Below are positions 1 through 11,900 of a stretch of DNA of 64,000 nucleotides, piece by piece. Position 1 is the first letter of the stretch. Each line of letters starts with the position of its first letter. The position numbers and the translations under genes are program-made. The DNA is from Sphingobacterium pedocola. Lineage in GTDB: Bacteria > Bacteroidota > Bacteroidia > Sphingobacteriales > Sphingobacteriaceae. The notes below the pieces were generated by a model. The model did no database searches and had not been told where the DNA came from. It saw only the letters and a program-made list of their open reading frames with translations. The stretch covers positions 388,648 to 452,647 of the forward strand of contig NZ_MU158689.1 of the NCBI RefSeq assembly GCF_015209965.1, in the 5' to 3' direction.

Positions 1-10
1 ATAAGTAATC

Positions 11-1150
11 ATGTCAGAAAGAGTGAAAAGAGTCCTATTTATAGATAGAGATGGTACATTAATAGTAGAACCGGAGGACGAACAGATTGATTCCTTTGCC
101 AAACTTAAGTTCTATCCCGGCGCCCTGCAATATTTGCCTAGGATTGCGAGAGAACTTGATTTTGAGTTGATCTTGGTTTCAAATCAAGACGGGTTGGGTA
201 CAGATTCACATCCTGAAGTTAACTTTTGGCCTGTACATCATTTTATCATTGACACGTTTAAAGGCGAAGGAGTAGAATTTGCACAAGAACATATCGATAG
301 AACTTTTCCAAATGAAAATGCACCTACCCGAAAACCCGGCATAGGAATGCTAGGGAATTACTTTGATGCTGCGAAATACAATTTGGCCGATTCATTTGTG
401 ATTGGTGACCGGGTAAATGATGTGAAATTGGCTCAAAATTTAGGCGCTAAAGTGATTTGGTTGCGTAACAATGACGAGCTTGGAAAAACGGAAAACCTTG
501 AGATTTCGGATGAGGTGGTTGCACTGGAGACGGCGCACTGGAAATCTATATATGAATTCTTGAAGTTGGGAACGCGTACGGGAGAACATCACCGTAAAAC
601 AAACGAAACGGATATCTACATCAAATTAAATTTAGATGGTTCAGGGAAATCAGATATCGATACAGGATTACCTTTCTTCGATCACATGCTGGATCAAATC
701 GCAAGGCACGGAGCCATAGATCTGACTGTTAAAGCCACAGGAGATCTTCATATCGACGAGCACCACACAATCGAAGACACCGGCATTGCACTCGGTGAGA
801 TTTTCTTGAAAGTTTTAGGTGATAAGCGAGGTATTGAACGATATTCTTATACTTTGCCTATGGACGACTGTCTGGCACAAGTTGCATTGGACTTTGGAGG
901 ACGTAACTGGATTGTTTGGGAAGCCGCATTTAAAAGAGAAAAAATAGGAGATATGCCAACGGAGATGTTCTTCCACTTCTTTAAATCATTTTCTGACGCA
1001 TCTAAATCAAATTTAAATATCAAAGCCGAGGGTGATAATGAGCATCATAAAATTGAAGCAATATTCAAAGCCTTTGCAAAGTCAATAAAAAAAGCGGTAC
1101 GTCGCGATGCAGACAATATGCAATTGCCGAGCACGAAAGGCGTGTTGTAG
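11..1150 (+). CDS. hisB: HisB, bifunctional histidinol-phosphatase / imidazoleglycerol-phosphate dehydratase
   Basis: Catalyses two steps of histidine biosynthesis: dehydration of imidazoleglycerol phosphate and dephosphorylation of histidinol phosphate. The N-terminal half (about residues 1-165) is a HAD phosphatase with the nucleophile motif FIDRDGT at 10-16. The C-terminal half (about 190-379) is the dehydratase, with the metal-binding histidine motifs [23 protein letters not shown] and EHHKIEA. The length of 379 residues fits the fused enterobacterial-type HisB. In E. coli the phosphatase domain binds zinc through a cysteine cluster just before the RKP motif; here the equivalent segment reads [12 protein letters not shown] and has no cysteine. 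It is the first gene in the window of an operon continuing with hisH; the promoter and hisG/hisD/hisC are presumably upstream of the window. Confidence 0.97.
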   Translation: MSERVKRVLFIDRDGTLIVEPEDEQIDSFAKLKFYPGALQYLPRIARELDFELILVSNQDGLGTDSHPEVNFWPVHHFIIDTFKGEGVEFAQEHIDRTFPNENAPTRKPGIGMLGNYFDAAKYNLADSFVIGDRVNDVKLAQNLGAKVIWLRNNDELGKTENLEISDEVVALETAHWKSIYEFLKLGTRTGEHHRKTNETDIYIKLNLDGSGKSDIDTGLPFFDHMLDQIARHGAIDLTVKATGDLHIDEHHTIEDTGIALGEIFLKVLGDKRGIERYSYTLPMDDCLAQVALDFGGRNWIVWEAAFKREKIGDMPTEMFFHFFKSFSDASKSNLNIKAEGDNEHHKIEAIFKAFAKSIKKAVRRDADNMQLPSTKGVL

Positions 1151-1274
1151 AATAGGGGATAGGAGTTAGGATTAAGGATAAAAGAGTAAGGATTAAGATA
1201 AAAGATAAACGTCAGATCTCAATACTTAATACTCATTACTAGCTACTTAATACTCATTACTCAATACTAATAGA
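1151..1274 (+). repeat. Low-complexity spacer with an 18-bp perfect direct repeat
   Basis: The hisB-hisH spacer is made of short related A/T-rich words. An 18-base unit (TACTTAATACTCATTACT) occurs at 1223-1240 and again at 1244-1261, separated by 3 bases, and related AATACT words flank it. A looser GGATTAAG/GATAAAAG pattern fills 1170-1207. No separate promoter or gene is evident. Confidence 0.8.
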
Positions 1275-1865
1275 ATGATAGGAATAGTAAATTACGGAGC
1301 GGGTAATATATTTTCACTCACTGCAGCATTGCAGCGAATCGGAGTGGATTACGGTATGATTAATCAGGTGTCGGATTTTGATCGATATGATCATATCATC
1401 ATTCCGGGCGTAGGTCACGCAGGTGCTGCAATGCAAAAGCTGCGCGAGACAGGCCTTGTGAACGATATTTTGCAGCTAGAGAAGCCCGTTTTAGGTATAT
1501 GTGTTGGCATGCAGCTTTTAACGGCTCATTCCGAAGAAGGAAATGCCGATTTACTAGCTGTATTCCCATTGAAGACGTTACATTTTGACCAACGAATCCA
1601 GCTCAAAGTGCCTCATATGGGATGGAATAGTGTGCGGGCTGAAAATGAATGCCCTTTATTCCAGGATGTTCCCGATAATACGTATTTTTACTTCGTACAC
1701 TCTTATTTTATTGAATACAGTGCACAATATACTGGAGCTGTTTGCGAATACGGTCTACCTTATTCTGCTGCGATTCAAAAAAATAACTTTTATGGCGTAC
1801 AGTTTCATCCGGAGAAATCCGGTAAACACGGGGAACAGCTTTTGTTAAACTTTTCGAGAATATAA
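1275..1865 (+). CDS. hisH: HisH, glutaminase subunit of imidazole glycerol phosphate synthase
   Basis: Class I glutamine amidotransferase that releases ammonia for HisF, with which it forms the IGP synthase heterodimer. The nucleophile elbow GICVGMQLL carries the catalytic cysteine near residue 77, and the His/Glu of the triad lie in VQFHPEKSG near the C-terminus. The PGVGH oxyanion-strand region is present near residue 45. At 196 residues it is the usual length for a stand-alone HisH. It sits between hisB and hisA; hisA starts 21 bases after its stop. The 124-base gap before it is occupied by short repeats. Confidence 0.97.
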   Translation: MIGIVNYGAGNIFSLTAALQRIGVDYGMINQVSDFDRYDHIIIPGVGHAGAAMQKLRETGLVNDILQLEKPVLGICVGMQLLTAHSEEGNADLLAVFPLKTLHFDQRIQLKVPHMGWNSVRAENECPLFQDVPDNTYFYFVHSYFIEYSAQYTGAVCEYGLPYSAAIQKNNFYGVQFHPEKSGKHGEQLLLNFSRI

Positions 1866-1886
1866 TTTATTAAAATATAAACAACT

Positions 1887-2639
1887 ATGTATATCATTCC
1901 TGCGATTGATGTTTTAGACAAAAAAGTGGTTCGATTAAGAGAGGGATCTTATGAAGATGTCACTACTTACGAAATTTCATTAGAAGAGCAAATCAGAAAA
2001 TATCATGCGAATGGTACTGAGCTTGTTCATATCATCGATCTCAACGGTGCAAAAGGTGATTTTTCAAATCAAGAATATTTATTTGATATCGTACAACGTA
2101 CCGATATGAAAGTACAGTACGGAGGTGGTGTTCGTAGTATCGATAAAGTGAAGGAACTTGTTGATGCCGGAGTCTTTCGTGTTATTGTGGGGACGCAAGC
2201 AATTACAAATCCATCTTTTTTGGAAGAGTTAAGCACGTTAAACGAGGGTCGTACAAAATATGCAGATCATATTGTAATAGCGATTGATGTGCTTGATGAA
2301 GTTATTAAATATTCGGGATGGCTAGAGAGCTCCCCAATTAAATTGATTGAATATATTGATAAGTGCCTGGCTTTAGGTTTCTTCCGTTTTCTGTGTACAG
2401 ATATCAGCAAAGATGGAAAATTAGGCGGAGCTGGAGTTGAGCTGTATCAAAAACTATTGGATCACTCGCCTATTATTAAATTGATTGGCTCAGGTGGTAT
2501 CAGCTCCATGCAAGATATTGAAGCATTGAAAGCGCTCGGACGCATGGAATCATGTGTTGTCGGTAAGGCAATATATGAGAATAAGATCAGTATCGAAGAA
2601 ATTAAAGATTGGAACCTCAAATCACTAATTAATTTCTAA
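1887..2639 (+). CDS. hisA: HisA, ProFAR isomerase
   Basis: Isomerises phosphoribosylformimino-AICAR phosphate to its ribulosyl form, the step before IGP synthase. It is a TIM barrel of 250 residues with the N-terminal motif [14 protein letters not shown] carrying the catalytic aspartate near residue 8. The phosphate-binding glycine motifs are GGGVRS near residue 80 and GSGGISS near 200; a TDISKDG segment near 173 supplies the second acidic residue. It is followed by hisF with a single base between stop and start, so translation of the two is probably coupled. Confidence 0.96.
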   Translation: MYIIPAIDVLDKKVVRLREGSYEDVTTYEISLEEQIRKYHANGTELVHIIDLNGAKGDFSNQEYLFDIVQRTDMKVQYGGGVRSIDKVKELVDAGVFRVIVGTQAITNPSFLEELSTLNEGRTKYADHIVIAIDVLDEVIKYSGWLESSPIKLIEYIDKCLALGFFRFLCTDISKDGKLGGAGVELYQKLLDHSPIIKLIGSGGISSMQDIEALKALGRMESCVVGKAIYENKISIEEIKDWNLKSLINF

Positions 2640-2640
2640 G

Positions 2641-3393
2641 ATGTTAGCAAAACGCATCATACCGTGTTTAGATGTTAAGGATGGACGTACTGTAAAGGGC
2701 GTCAATTTTGTTGATCTGCGTGATGCGGGAGACCCTGTGGAGTTGGCTTGGCAATATTCTGAACAGGGAGCAGATGAACTCGTTTTTTTAGATATCACAG
2801 CCACACACGAAAAGCGTAAAACAACGGTTGACCTTGTGAAAGCTGTGGCTCGTCAGGTAAATATTCCGTTTACAATTGGAGGCGGAATTAACGAAATGGC
2901 AGACGCAGAAGTACTGTTAAATGCTGGCGCCGATAAAATATCAATCAACTCTGCCGCGGTCCGTAACCCAGATTTAATTAACCAATTGGCAAACGCTTTT
3001 GGGACGCAGTTTGTTGTTGTTGCGGTAGATACCAGATTATTTGAAGGAAAGAATTATGTGCATTTGCGTGGAGGGCGTGACAAAACGGAAATAGAAACGG
3101 AGCACTGGATAAAAGAGGCAGAAAATAGAGGCGCAGGCGAAATCCTATTGACCTCTATGGATCACGACGGAACAAAAAATGGATTTGATAATGGACTGTT
3201 AAAGAAAATAAATGATCAGATTCGGATTCCATTAATTGCATCAGGCGGCGCCGGTAATCAACAACATTTTGCGGACGTGTTTCAATATTCAAATGTCGAT
3301 GCTGCATTGGCTGCATCTGTATTTCACTACGGCGAGATACGGATTCCGGAGTTGAAAGAGACATTAAGAAAGCAGGGCATTACTGTCCGATGA
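2641..3393 (+). CDS. hisF: HisF, cyclase subunit of imidazole glycerol phosphate synthase
   Basis: TIM-barrel cyclase that uses HisH-derived ammonia to form imidazole glycerol phosphate and AICAR. The start [15 protein letters not shown] contains the catalytic aspartate of HisF, and [10 protein letters not shown] near residue 130 supplies the second one. GGGI near residue 80 and ASGGAG near 200 bind substrate phosphates. At 250 residues it matches the family. A shared barrel ancestry with the adjacent hisA is evident from the repeated DV(L/K)D start and GGG motif. Confidence 0.97.
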   Translation: MLAKRIIPCLDVKDGRTVKGVNFVDLRDAGDPVELAWQYSEQGADELVFLDITATHEKRKTTVDLVKAVARQVNIPFTIGGGINEMADAEVLLNAGADKISINSAAVRNPDLINQLANAFGTQFVVVAVDTRLFEGKNYVHLRGGRDKTEIETEHWIKEAENRGAGEILLTSMDHDGTKNGFDNGLLKKINDQIRIPLIASGGAGNQQHFADVFQYSNVDAALAASVFHYGEIRIPELKETLRKQGITVR

Positions 3394-3423
3394 TGTCGGA
3401 TTAGGACAAAGATAAAAAGAGCA

Positions 3424-4008
3424 ATGGTAGATTTTGAAAAAGGAAATGGATTAATTCCAGTAATCGTTCAGGACTTTCAAACATTAGAGGTGTTGATGTT
3501 GGGTTATATGAATGAAGAAGCCTGGCAGAAAACGCAGGAGGATAAAAAAGTTACATTTTACTCGCGGAGCAAGGAAAGATTGTGGACAAAAGGTGAGGAA
3601 AGCGGCAATTTTTTACATGTAAAAAGCTATCACATCGATTGCGACAAGGATACCATACTTATTAAGGCGCAACCGGAAGGACCGACTTGTCATACGGGGA
3701 CTCGAAGTTGCTTTAATACGGACTATAACCAAAATTTTATAGCTGAGTTAGAACGTATCGTGCAGCAACGTTATAATTTTCCTGCTGATGAATCATACGT
3801 GAACAGACTACGTGGAAGAGGAATTAATAAGATTGCGCAAAAAGTGGGGGAGGAAGCCGTTGAAACCGTGATAGCAGCTTTGACAGAGTCCGATCATGAT
3901 TTTATCAACGAAACTTCAGATTTGATTTTTCATCTTTTGGTATTATTGCGGGAGAAAGGTATAAGTCTAGAAACGATAGCAAAAAACTTAGAAAATAGAC
4001 ATCAGTAA
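3424..4008 (+). CDS. hisIE: HisIE, PRA-CH cyclohydrolase / PRA-PH pyrophosphohydrolase fusion
   Basis: Carries out the second and third steps of histidine synthesis. Residues 1-110 form the HisI cyclohydrolase, with the metal-ligand segments HIDCDKDT and [12 protein letters not shown]. Residues 110-194 form the HisE pyrophosphohydrolase, with the MazG-like helix [15 protein letters not shown]. The fused arrangement and the length of 194 residues are standard for Bacteroidota. It follows hisF after a 30-base gap and is the last his gene in the operon. Confidence 0.97.
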   Translation: MVDFEKGNGLIPVIVQDFQTLEVLMLGYMNEEAWQKTQEDKKVTFYSRSKERLWTKGEESGNFLHVKSYHIDCDKDTILIKAQPEGPTCHTGTRSCFNTDYNQNFIAELERIVQQRYNFPADESYVNRLRGRGINKIAQKVGEEAVETVIAALTESDHDFINETSDLIFHLLVLLREKGISLETIAKNLENRHQ

Positions 4009-4064
4009 CTTATTTGTGCATTCGCAGATTTGCGTGTATGTCTATTTTCTCCAGAAGATCTATT

Positions 4065-4961
4065 ATGAGCGAATTACTTTTAAAAGGAACGTTAACAGGA
4101 CATCAGAACCCTATTTTTGCATTGGAGGGTATTCCGGGGAAATCGCTTCTTTTTTCAGGAGGAAATGATAAAGGGGTTGTAGAATGGGACTTGAAAGAGA
4201 TGAAATTCAGACGGGTTTTGTGTACTGTGCCTGCTTCTGTTTATACGCTATATCATATTCCTCAAACAAATTACCTTGCTGTAGGCATGCGCAACGGAGA
4301 AATCTATATTGTAGATTTTACCAAGCAGGAACTAGTGGCAAAGCTGAAAGTTGAGACAGGGGCTGTCTTCTGTATTAAATCCTTACGGGGTAAACAGGAA
4401 CTTATTGCCACAGGCGAAGAGGGTAAAGCTTACGTTTGGGATTTGAAAAATTTTGAATTGCTCTATTGTTTTTCGGTTTCAAAAGTCACCGTTCGGACGT
4501 TTTCTATTCTTGAAGATGAAAGTAGAATAGCATTCGGGGATAAAGATGGTGTTATTTATGTAGTGGATTCATTAGATTATCATTGCATTGAAAGAAGGCA
4601 GGTTCATGAAGGAGGCATCACGAGCCTTGCTTATTTAAATCAAGATCTCTATTCTGGAGGTAGAGATGCCAAGCTCTTTCAACTCAATGCACATTTGGAG
4701 ACGATAAATCAGATTATACCACATATGTTTACCGTATACGGGATTGCGGCTTTAGCACCATCTCCGAAACTAGTCACCGTAAGCCGAGACAAGACCATTA
4801 AAATCTGGAGTACGGCATTAAATTTACTCAGAAATGTATCTAAGGATAGGGGATACGATTCACATATGCTTTCCATTAATTCGGTCTACTTCGACAACGG
4901 TATGCAGGAGTTGGCAACTGCCGGAGACGATAAACTGATTAAAATCTGGTCTGTTAGTTAG
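4065..4961 (+). CDS. WD40 repeat protein
   Basis: A protein of about 298 residues made of WD40-type beta-propeller repeats. Recurrent blade endings are visible, for example GVVEWDLKEM, AYVWDLKNF, KTIKIWSTAL and DKLIKIWSVS, each following a GH or AGDDK-type turn. I place the start at the ATG at 4065 (MSELLLKG) because the 17 codons before it look unlike a protein start and overlap the spacer after hisIE. No signal peptide is visible, so it is probably cytoplasmic. It is co-oriented with the his operon and is followed by a terminator hairpin. Its function and binding partners cannot be read from the sequence. Confidence 0.85.
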   Translation: MSELLLKGTLTGHQNPIFALEGIPGKSLLFSGGNDKGVVEWDLKEMKFRRVLCTVPASVYTLYHIPQTNYLAVGMRNGEIYIVDFTKQELVAKLKVETGAVFCIKSLRGKQELIATGEEGKAYVWDLKNFELLYCFSVSKVTVRTFSILEDESRIAFGDKDGVIYVVDSLDYHCIERRQVHEGGITSLAYLNQDLYSGGRDAKLFQLNAHLETINQIIPHMFTVYGIAALAPSPKLVTVSRDKTIKIWSTALNLLRNVSKDRGYDSHMLSINSVYFDNGMQELATAGDDKLIKIWSVS

Positions 4962-5020
4962 GTATATTAAATATATCCGGGATTAAGTATATTATCTTTG
5001 TGGAACCTAATTTATCCTAT

Positions 5021-5047
5021 AGCAGGTGGACTTCGTACCTGCTTTTT
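5021..5047 (+). terminator. Hairpin terminator after the his/WD40 operon
   Basis: A perfect 7-bp stem AGCAGGT (5021-5027) / ACCTGCT (5037-5043) with a 9-base loop, followed by a T-run to 5047. It lies 60 bases after the WD40 stop codon. A TATCTTTG word at 4993-5000, just before it, matches the Bacteroidota -7 consensus but may be chance. Confidence 0.75.
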
Positions 5048-5491
5048 GCTGTTGTTTGGTTTTTGAAGGGATTGATTAAATTAAAGGAAGGTTCGTTTTA
5101 TTCAGTTTGTCGCTTGCCGCGGCAGGGCATTCCTTTTTTCCGCAAAAAGGAATCAAAAACTCATCGCTGTACCCATTTGCCACGATGGCTAGTGACTCCT
5201 CCTTCTATCGGCAAATGGCTAAGGCGATATTTTTTCGAATTTCTGAGGTAGGTGTATTTTTAATATAACGTTTGTTCAGCTGAAGTATAAGTTAAATGCT
5301 TAATACTACACACTATCCTTACAAACACGATAAATGTCGCCTTAGTGGGTCGCGGTTTGCAGGAAGGAAGAAACGTTGTAGCGAGCCGGTACAGCGACGA
5401 TTTTTTCTTTCTTTTTATAAAAAAAGAAAGAGCCCGTCCGGCGGTGAGGACAAGAAAAATATATTTTTTAAGACTAGTCCTATATCCCTAA
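5048..5491. repeat. Gene-free gap with two perfect hairpins
   Basis: No convincing gene lies between the convergent WD40 and reductase genes. Two near-palindromes stand out. One is ATTCCTTTTT (5129-5138) / AAAAAGGAAT (5144-5153) with a 5-base loop. The other is TCTTTCTTTTT (5406-5416) / AAAAAGAAAGA (5421-5431) with a 4-base loop. Both are flanked by GC-richer, low-similarity sequence. They look like members of an intergenic hairpin repeat family; the second could also terminate the minus-strand transcript. Confidence 0.6.
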
Positions 5492-5959
5492 CTATATCAG
5501 CGACAGAATTCGTGTTAATTTCACTTCATCAATGTGATCAAAATCGGCGATTTTACTGCTATCCACATCCAAAACACCTATTATCTGCTCATTTTTGTAA
5601 AAAGGAATTACTATTTCGGATTTGGAAAGGGAACTACACGCGATATGTCCTGGAAATTCTTCTACATTTGGCACGATTAAGCTTTTCTCTTCTGCCCAAG
5701 CTGTTCCACACACCCCTTTATTATAACGGATCCGCGTACAGGCTACAGGACCTTGAAAAGGGCCCAGAACCAATTGATCGTTTTTGACGAGGTAGAACCC
5801 TACCCAAAAAAAATTAAACTGCTCCTTCAGTGCCGCAGCAATGTTCGCTAGATTTGCAATGAGGTCGTCCTCGCCATCCAAAAGGGCTTTTATTTGAGGA
5901 AATAATGTGTCGTATTGATCCTCCTTATTTCCGGTTACTATGTTAAGATCTTCAGCCAT
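5492..5959 (-). CDS. msrC: Free methionine-(R)-sulfoxide reductase (GAF domain)
   Basis: A GAF-fold enzyme that reduces free L-methionine-(R)-sulfoxide in the cytoplasm. The three cysteines used by the fRMsr family are present with the same spacing as in the E. coli enzyme (84, 94, 118): Cys74 in VACTRI, Cys84 in KGVCGTAW and Cys108 in GHIACSS. The DVDSS motif near residue 131 and the length of 155 residues also fit. Its start is 13 bases downstream of the sprA stop, so it is probably the last gene of the maeB-ruvA-sprA transcript or a close follower. Confidence 0.92.
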   Translation of the reverse strand: MAEDLNIVTGNKEDQYDTLFPQIKALLDGEDDLIANLANIAAALKEQFNFFWVGFYLVKNDQLVLGPFQGPVACTRIRYNKGVCGTAWAEEKSLIVPNVEEFPGHIACSSLSKSEIVIPFYKNEQIIGVLDVDSSKIADFDHIDEVKLTRILSLI

Positions 5960-5972
5960 ACCAAATTATAAA

Positions 5973-8900
5973 TTATTGAAATAGTACGCGGAGGTTTATC
6001 CCGAAGTACGTATAAGATGTAGCATAGTTTTGTGATGTATAGGGTTTTACAGAATTTGAATTATAGAATAATCTGATGTTGTAAAACTGATTTACGGTAT
6101 ACTCTAAGGTAGGATTTATACTGATACTTTTGTTTCCACCTGATACTTCCGCTTCATTTATATCAGATCTATAGACAACAGTTTTCCGATCATTCAAAGC
6201 AAAATCCAGTTTGAAATTAAAATCGTTTTTCCATTTTCGGTCGGCGAATAAACCAAATGGAAGCCGTACGTTGTTCTTTCGGTAACCCATCCCAAATACA
6301 ATAGATTCTTCGCTCATCATTGCCATTTGACTGTTTTGTAAGCTAAAGTTCATGTCTCTAGACTTTCTGTATTCCGCATTTGCAGACATACTGTTTTTTA
6401 GGCGGACGTCTACACCAATTAGTGGTACAAATCGGTCAATGATGGACACCTGCCCATACAAGTCTTTTGGAAGGAAGTTATCATTAATATCTCTTTCGGA
6501 CGGTGCCCCATCGTTTTCGGCATAGCGAATGACAGAATTATATCCCGCGATGACATATTGTGACTGGTATGCATGCGACAAGTTTATGGAAGTGAATAGA
6601 TCCTGAAGTGCTACGATATTAGACAATCCGTTATATGAAATTCGCCAGTTTGGAAGAGGAAAACGAGGTTTCCGGTCTACGCGACTTTCTTTTGGATCTT
6701 TCCCTAAATAAGCAGATAAAAAAGAATTAACAACGACATCTTGCTGTGCGTTACCGTACCCATCGGCAAAGAATTGCGGATCGCCTTTCACAGAATTTAT
6801 ATTTTGCTCCGACAATTTATTTGATACGATTAAACGATGCTCTTCGAACTTTTTAAATAATTCATCGTGGCTCGTGAATGAAGTATGGATAGCGATCTGC
6901 GAAATACTGTAATTACCCGTTCTGTAGGGGGTGATAGGCTGCAATGATCCACTTTGCGAATCGTACACTAATTCTGTAGTAGACGAGATATTGTAATTAT
7001 CTACGCGAGTCATCGTCAGATCTATCCGTAATCCCTTAAGTGGTTCTAAATTAGCGATCGCAGAAATATTTTCGGCGAAGGTTTTTGTGTATAAATTGGT
7101 CTGTAGCGTATCCGACGATATCCAACCGTTTTGGGAAGCTCTGGATAAGATATCGCGTTGACTACCAAATAGAAATCCCCATCCAGGAGCATTAGCATCA
7201 AAATTATAGCCTAATAAATTGGTGTTTGGTGTATAACCAGGTAAATAGGTTCCTTCAATTCGCGTGTAGGCGCCGCCCACATTTCGTAGAGAGGTCAATA
7301 GTTGAACAAAAAATGCCTTCGAACCTTTTGCATTTCTGCCTGAATTTTGTCGAATGAAACCGAATTTATTATACAAAGTTGAGAAGCTTAACGTCGGATT
7401 AACTTGAATTGTTCTATTGTTCTGAATACTGTTCCCTAAGCTGATTTCGTCACTTTGAAACGCAATAAGTGGTTCGCTTTGCCAATTAAACTGCGTGCCA
7501 TACCTTGTTATGACATTGATCCATTCCAGATAAGGTATTTTATTTATGGGTAAGGTATATGTCAAGTTCATCATGTGATTATAATCCGTCGTTCTTCCCA
7601 TTTTCCAGAAATTAGACCACATCGTATCTTGTTTAATCCCATCAATACGTCCTACCGGTTCATCAATGATCGAATAATTTGTTGCATTGAAATCCAAGCG
7701 TAATGATTTGGTTAAATCCCAACTGATACCGTAAATACGGTTCATATTGAAGTTTTTGTTGTAATAAGTTGGTAGTAAATTGTTAGAAGAATTATCTCTT
7801 AACGTATTTTCATTGTAAATTCTATTAACTTCCAGTCGGAAGTTTAATAATGAAGGTACCAAGTTGAAGTTTAAGTCTTTAATGAGTGCTAGGTTTTTAT
7901 TTTTTATACCTTTGAAGGGCTCATAGAAATTGATATTTGGATTGCTATAATTATAGTCTAGCGCACCTCTGTAGTTCTTTTGAATAGAGGTTGCGGTATT
8001 GTAATCGCGGTGATTGTATTCGGCGTACGCATAAGATAGTCCAAAGTTTTCGATGCTCCATGGCTTAATCAATGACTCATTGTTTGTTTTGATCTTACGC
8101 ACATTGGTAAAACTAAAACTTTTGCGCATCGTATAATCCTGTACTAGACGTAATAGCGAATCTCTACTGTTATTGGATAACGTTGCTAAAGCACTATTTA
8201 ATTCAATATCAGGATTTAATGGATTGTATTCCGGAGTTGATTTCTGATTGGAGTAATTAAAATAAAAAGGAATAACAATACCATGTCTTGGGTGGAAGAA
8301 TTTTCCCAATTCTGCATTGGTAGTAATATCAAAATAGGTATCCTCAGATCGATTCCTTTCGCCTACCCGCTGATAGATGGAACCAAAACCTACTGTTGAT
8401 CTCGTTCCAGAAATTGATACGTTAGCAAAATCTGCCAATTTTAAATTAAGACGCGCTGTAGCTGCCCATCCGCCTTTATCATCAAAATCAGTAAGCCTAA
8501 GCTCATTAAACCAGAATTCGCCGTTCAGATCTCTACCGTCGTCTAGATCGCTACTCGTGGGAGAGCCTCGAAGTGGATTACGTACGCCCATCATATAGAA
8601 TCGCACTTTCGAAAGGTCTGGGGTTCCGATAACAGTAATTCTATTTTCACCATCGGCATATTCAAAAGGAACATCTAACGGCCAGGGTTGACCATTACGT
8701 GTAGCTTTTTCACGCGCTAGCTTAGCATCTTTTAGTAAGTCAATTTTGATATTCATCCGGTTTTCCGTCGGCCAGATTAAATCGGCCGAAGAAGTACCAT
8801 ATGGCGTAATAAACAGCGGCATATCATACTCATAGTAATTGTATTTGTCGTCGGTTCCTAGCCGGACAAACGCTCTAAAATCACCGTTGTTTAAATTTTC

Positions 8901-11900
8901 ACCTTCGGCGTGAATAAACATTTCTAAGCGGCCATAAGGTCTGAAATCGTGAGACGCAGTTTTATAGGTTGCACGACCGTATCCATCTCTCAGATTTTTA
9001 ACATCTAAACTTAAAGCTTGTTCATTCAGCTCTACATCAAGGTTGTTATTAGACCAATCTATTTGTCGGTTGATACCAGGTGGTACTTTGTAAGGAATAG
9101 GTTCTCTTTTACCGTTTTCTTCGATACTTACATTCGCGACATTGAAGATGGAATTATCAGATGCCACCACGCCCATAGAATAATCACTGATTACTTTGTC
9201 CGCAACATTTTCACTGTTGTATTTACGCCAATCTCCGCGTACAAATTGTAACCTACCAAAACGAACGACGGAGGTGTCAGCGAAGTTGGTCATAAACATC
9301 CGTACAAATCGGACAGATTTAAAATCTTGGATATCCCCGTGTTTGCTTTCGAATTCATTAAGTGGTATACGGATTTTATACCATTTTACATCAGATTTCT
9401 GCGAATTGGCTAAGGTCACCTGCGTAGTTTGCTCATCGACGATAAAGTTTTGACCAACTACCATATCTTGAGGACGGATGGATAATTTATATTGGTAATA
9501 TTCATCCACTTCGTTCATGGTGTTATCCCGATTCACATCTTCGCCATCAGGTAATAAAGTACTTGCTGAAGTCTCCACACCAAAGTCTGCTAAGGACTGG
9601 TCGTTCGTGCGCGTATTTCCTTGCGCGCCATTATAGCGTTTATACCGTTCCAATATTCCGACACTCTGGTCAACATGATTTCCACGGAAATAGGTGTAGT
9701 CATCAGTAGAAGGGTCATCCCGTAGTGAAGCAAAAGCTGTTGGGTTTAATACACCTTGTAGCTGATTTAAGAAATTTCCATGAAATGAGCGTTCTTCCTC
9801 GTTGGTAAGCCCATCCAGTCCGATATCTTGAAGTAACCTGCTCTCGTTGCTGTTTTCGAAGGCCTGAATAACAGGTTGGTTTTTAATTACATTGCCCCAG
9901 ACCGTTTGTTCGATCTGGCTTTTATCGCCAGTAGGAGAAAGGCCGTTTTCCAATGATTTTCGCCCGTCTTTCAAGATGTCCTCAGAGATGTTACCTAAAT
10001 TGATATAAATGTCGCCCCCGTTTTTATTGGGATTGGTAAGAACTGGGTCCATCACCCACATTTCTAAAAACTCAATATTCTGTGCCTCGAAATCAGTTTG
10101 GTCAATTTTCCTAAACATACCGCCCCAGCGACTTTCTGGATTGCTTAATGTACCATCGCTGTTGACTCCTGTAGTTGTATAGTTATATTGGCCGCGCAAC
10201 GTCGGGTAATACGTCAGATCCAACGTGGATAAATACACATCTGAGCCCGTCCTGCTGTTCCTAAAAGGAAATACTTCCTGCTCGGTCACTTTTCTGACGC
10301 GATGATCGGATAACATATTGGGCGTTAGTCTTGGATTAAGATCGGAAGGTTGATAAAATATCGGATCGATATTATAAAATGTAAGATGCGATCTATTGTA
10401 GCCATAGCTTAGGTCATTATTTAGATTTGATTCTGGAAACATGCGTGGAGTTCCAGAGATCTGCCAACCTAAATATCCTTTGATGTCGATATATGAAACA
10501 CTATTTTCAAAGTTATCAATGTATGTCGTACCGGTATTATTGTCCGCCGTATTCAAGCCACGGGGATGTCCGGGTATTAGCTGTGCAAATTCGCCATAAA
10601 AACTGATATGGGATTCTTCTTTGGTGCTTAAAAAGGGCAATTTGTCGACTAAGCGGGTTAACCATCTAGAAGGTGCATTGTATGTGAAATCGGCGCCCAA
10701 CATGGTGTTGGAGATTGGTTCCTGGCCAATAGTAACTTTTTCAGTAAGTGGTTTTTCGGTCAGGTTCATGACAGTGGCTCCGATATGAATACTTGGATTC
10801 AGGGCATAATCAAAGCGTCCTCCCATTAAGGTCTTTTGTTGTAAACCATATAATGTCTCATCTTCCATGGAAACGGAGATCGGTTGACCTGAAAGAAGCA
10901 GCGCTTGATTTAAAATTCGAAGATTCCCTATTTGATAATCGATGTTATAGTCTATTCCTTCCTCTAATACAGCACCCCCAGACATTACCCGAACAGAGTT
11001 AGGACGAAGGTTCATGGCACCTAACTGATACTCTGCGCTTCCACCTGTGGAGCTGTACCTGCCTTTTAATAAGTAACGATTTTTGTTGGGATACTTTTGT
11101 TGAGCATCCATTTGCGTCATTGTATACAATTCTGGAAATGCATATTTTTCTGCAAGTTGCGTCTCTCCCGAGGTAAATTGATTCGCTAAATCTCTGCCGA
11201 AGGGTTCTAGGACAGGGAATATTAATTTTCCTCGTATAGGTTCTATGGTAATATTTTCTAAAAAGTCCATCAGACCATCGGCACCGGCAGCCTGTTGCTG
11301 ATCCAGACGATCGAGTCCGGTTAATTGGAGCCAGGTTTTATCGACGGTATTTATTCCCTCATATAATGCAGGCCGTTGTGCACCTGTTTCATCTTCTGTA
11401 CGGTAAATTTGAACGTGAAAGTTTGTATTGGAAATGTTGCTGGCACCCAATGAATACACATTTTTCATCATCAAATCCCATGTAGGAAGATTTATTTTTA
11501 TCGTTTCGTTTTTTAGAAGCTTGGTGTACAACATCTTTGGCTCCGAAGGGGTAACAGGTATATCTGTACTAAATTCGCCCACTTGATATTCTTTACCGTT
11601 TGCGAGATATCTATATGCTACAGCTAAAACCTGATCTTGATTGAGGGGATACACCAAAGAAATATAACCGAGCCTTCTGTTGACTGTAAAATCTCTCCCT
11701 TCAACTAATTTTCGCGCATAAGTCAGTTTGACATAATTGTCATTAGCACCAGTCGAAGCAAAAAAGCTTTGGGTGAAATTGCTATTTGATTCGCGACCGT
11801 TCTCACCAAGAAGAGTTAATAAGTTGTTGGAAATGGATGGCACAGGTTCTCCCGGTATACCTGTAGAAGGCAGGGGCTGGCTTCCACGAGAAATGAGATT

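Noticed and set aside
1223..1261. CRISPR array in the hisB-hisH spacer
   Set aside because: Only two direct copies with a 3-base gap and no unique spacers or cas genes.
5000..5787. Two plus-strand frames of 83 and 163 codons in the gap after the WD40 gene
   Set aside because: They run through hairpin repeats and the antisense of the reductase gene, are rich in rare-looking Arg/Lys/Phe runs, and have no ribosome-binding site.
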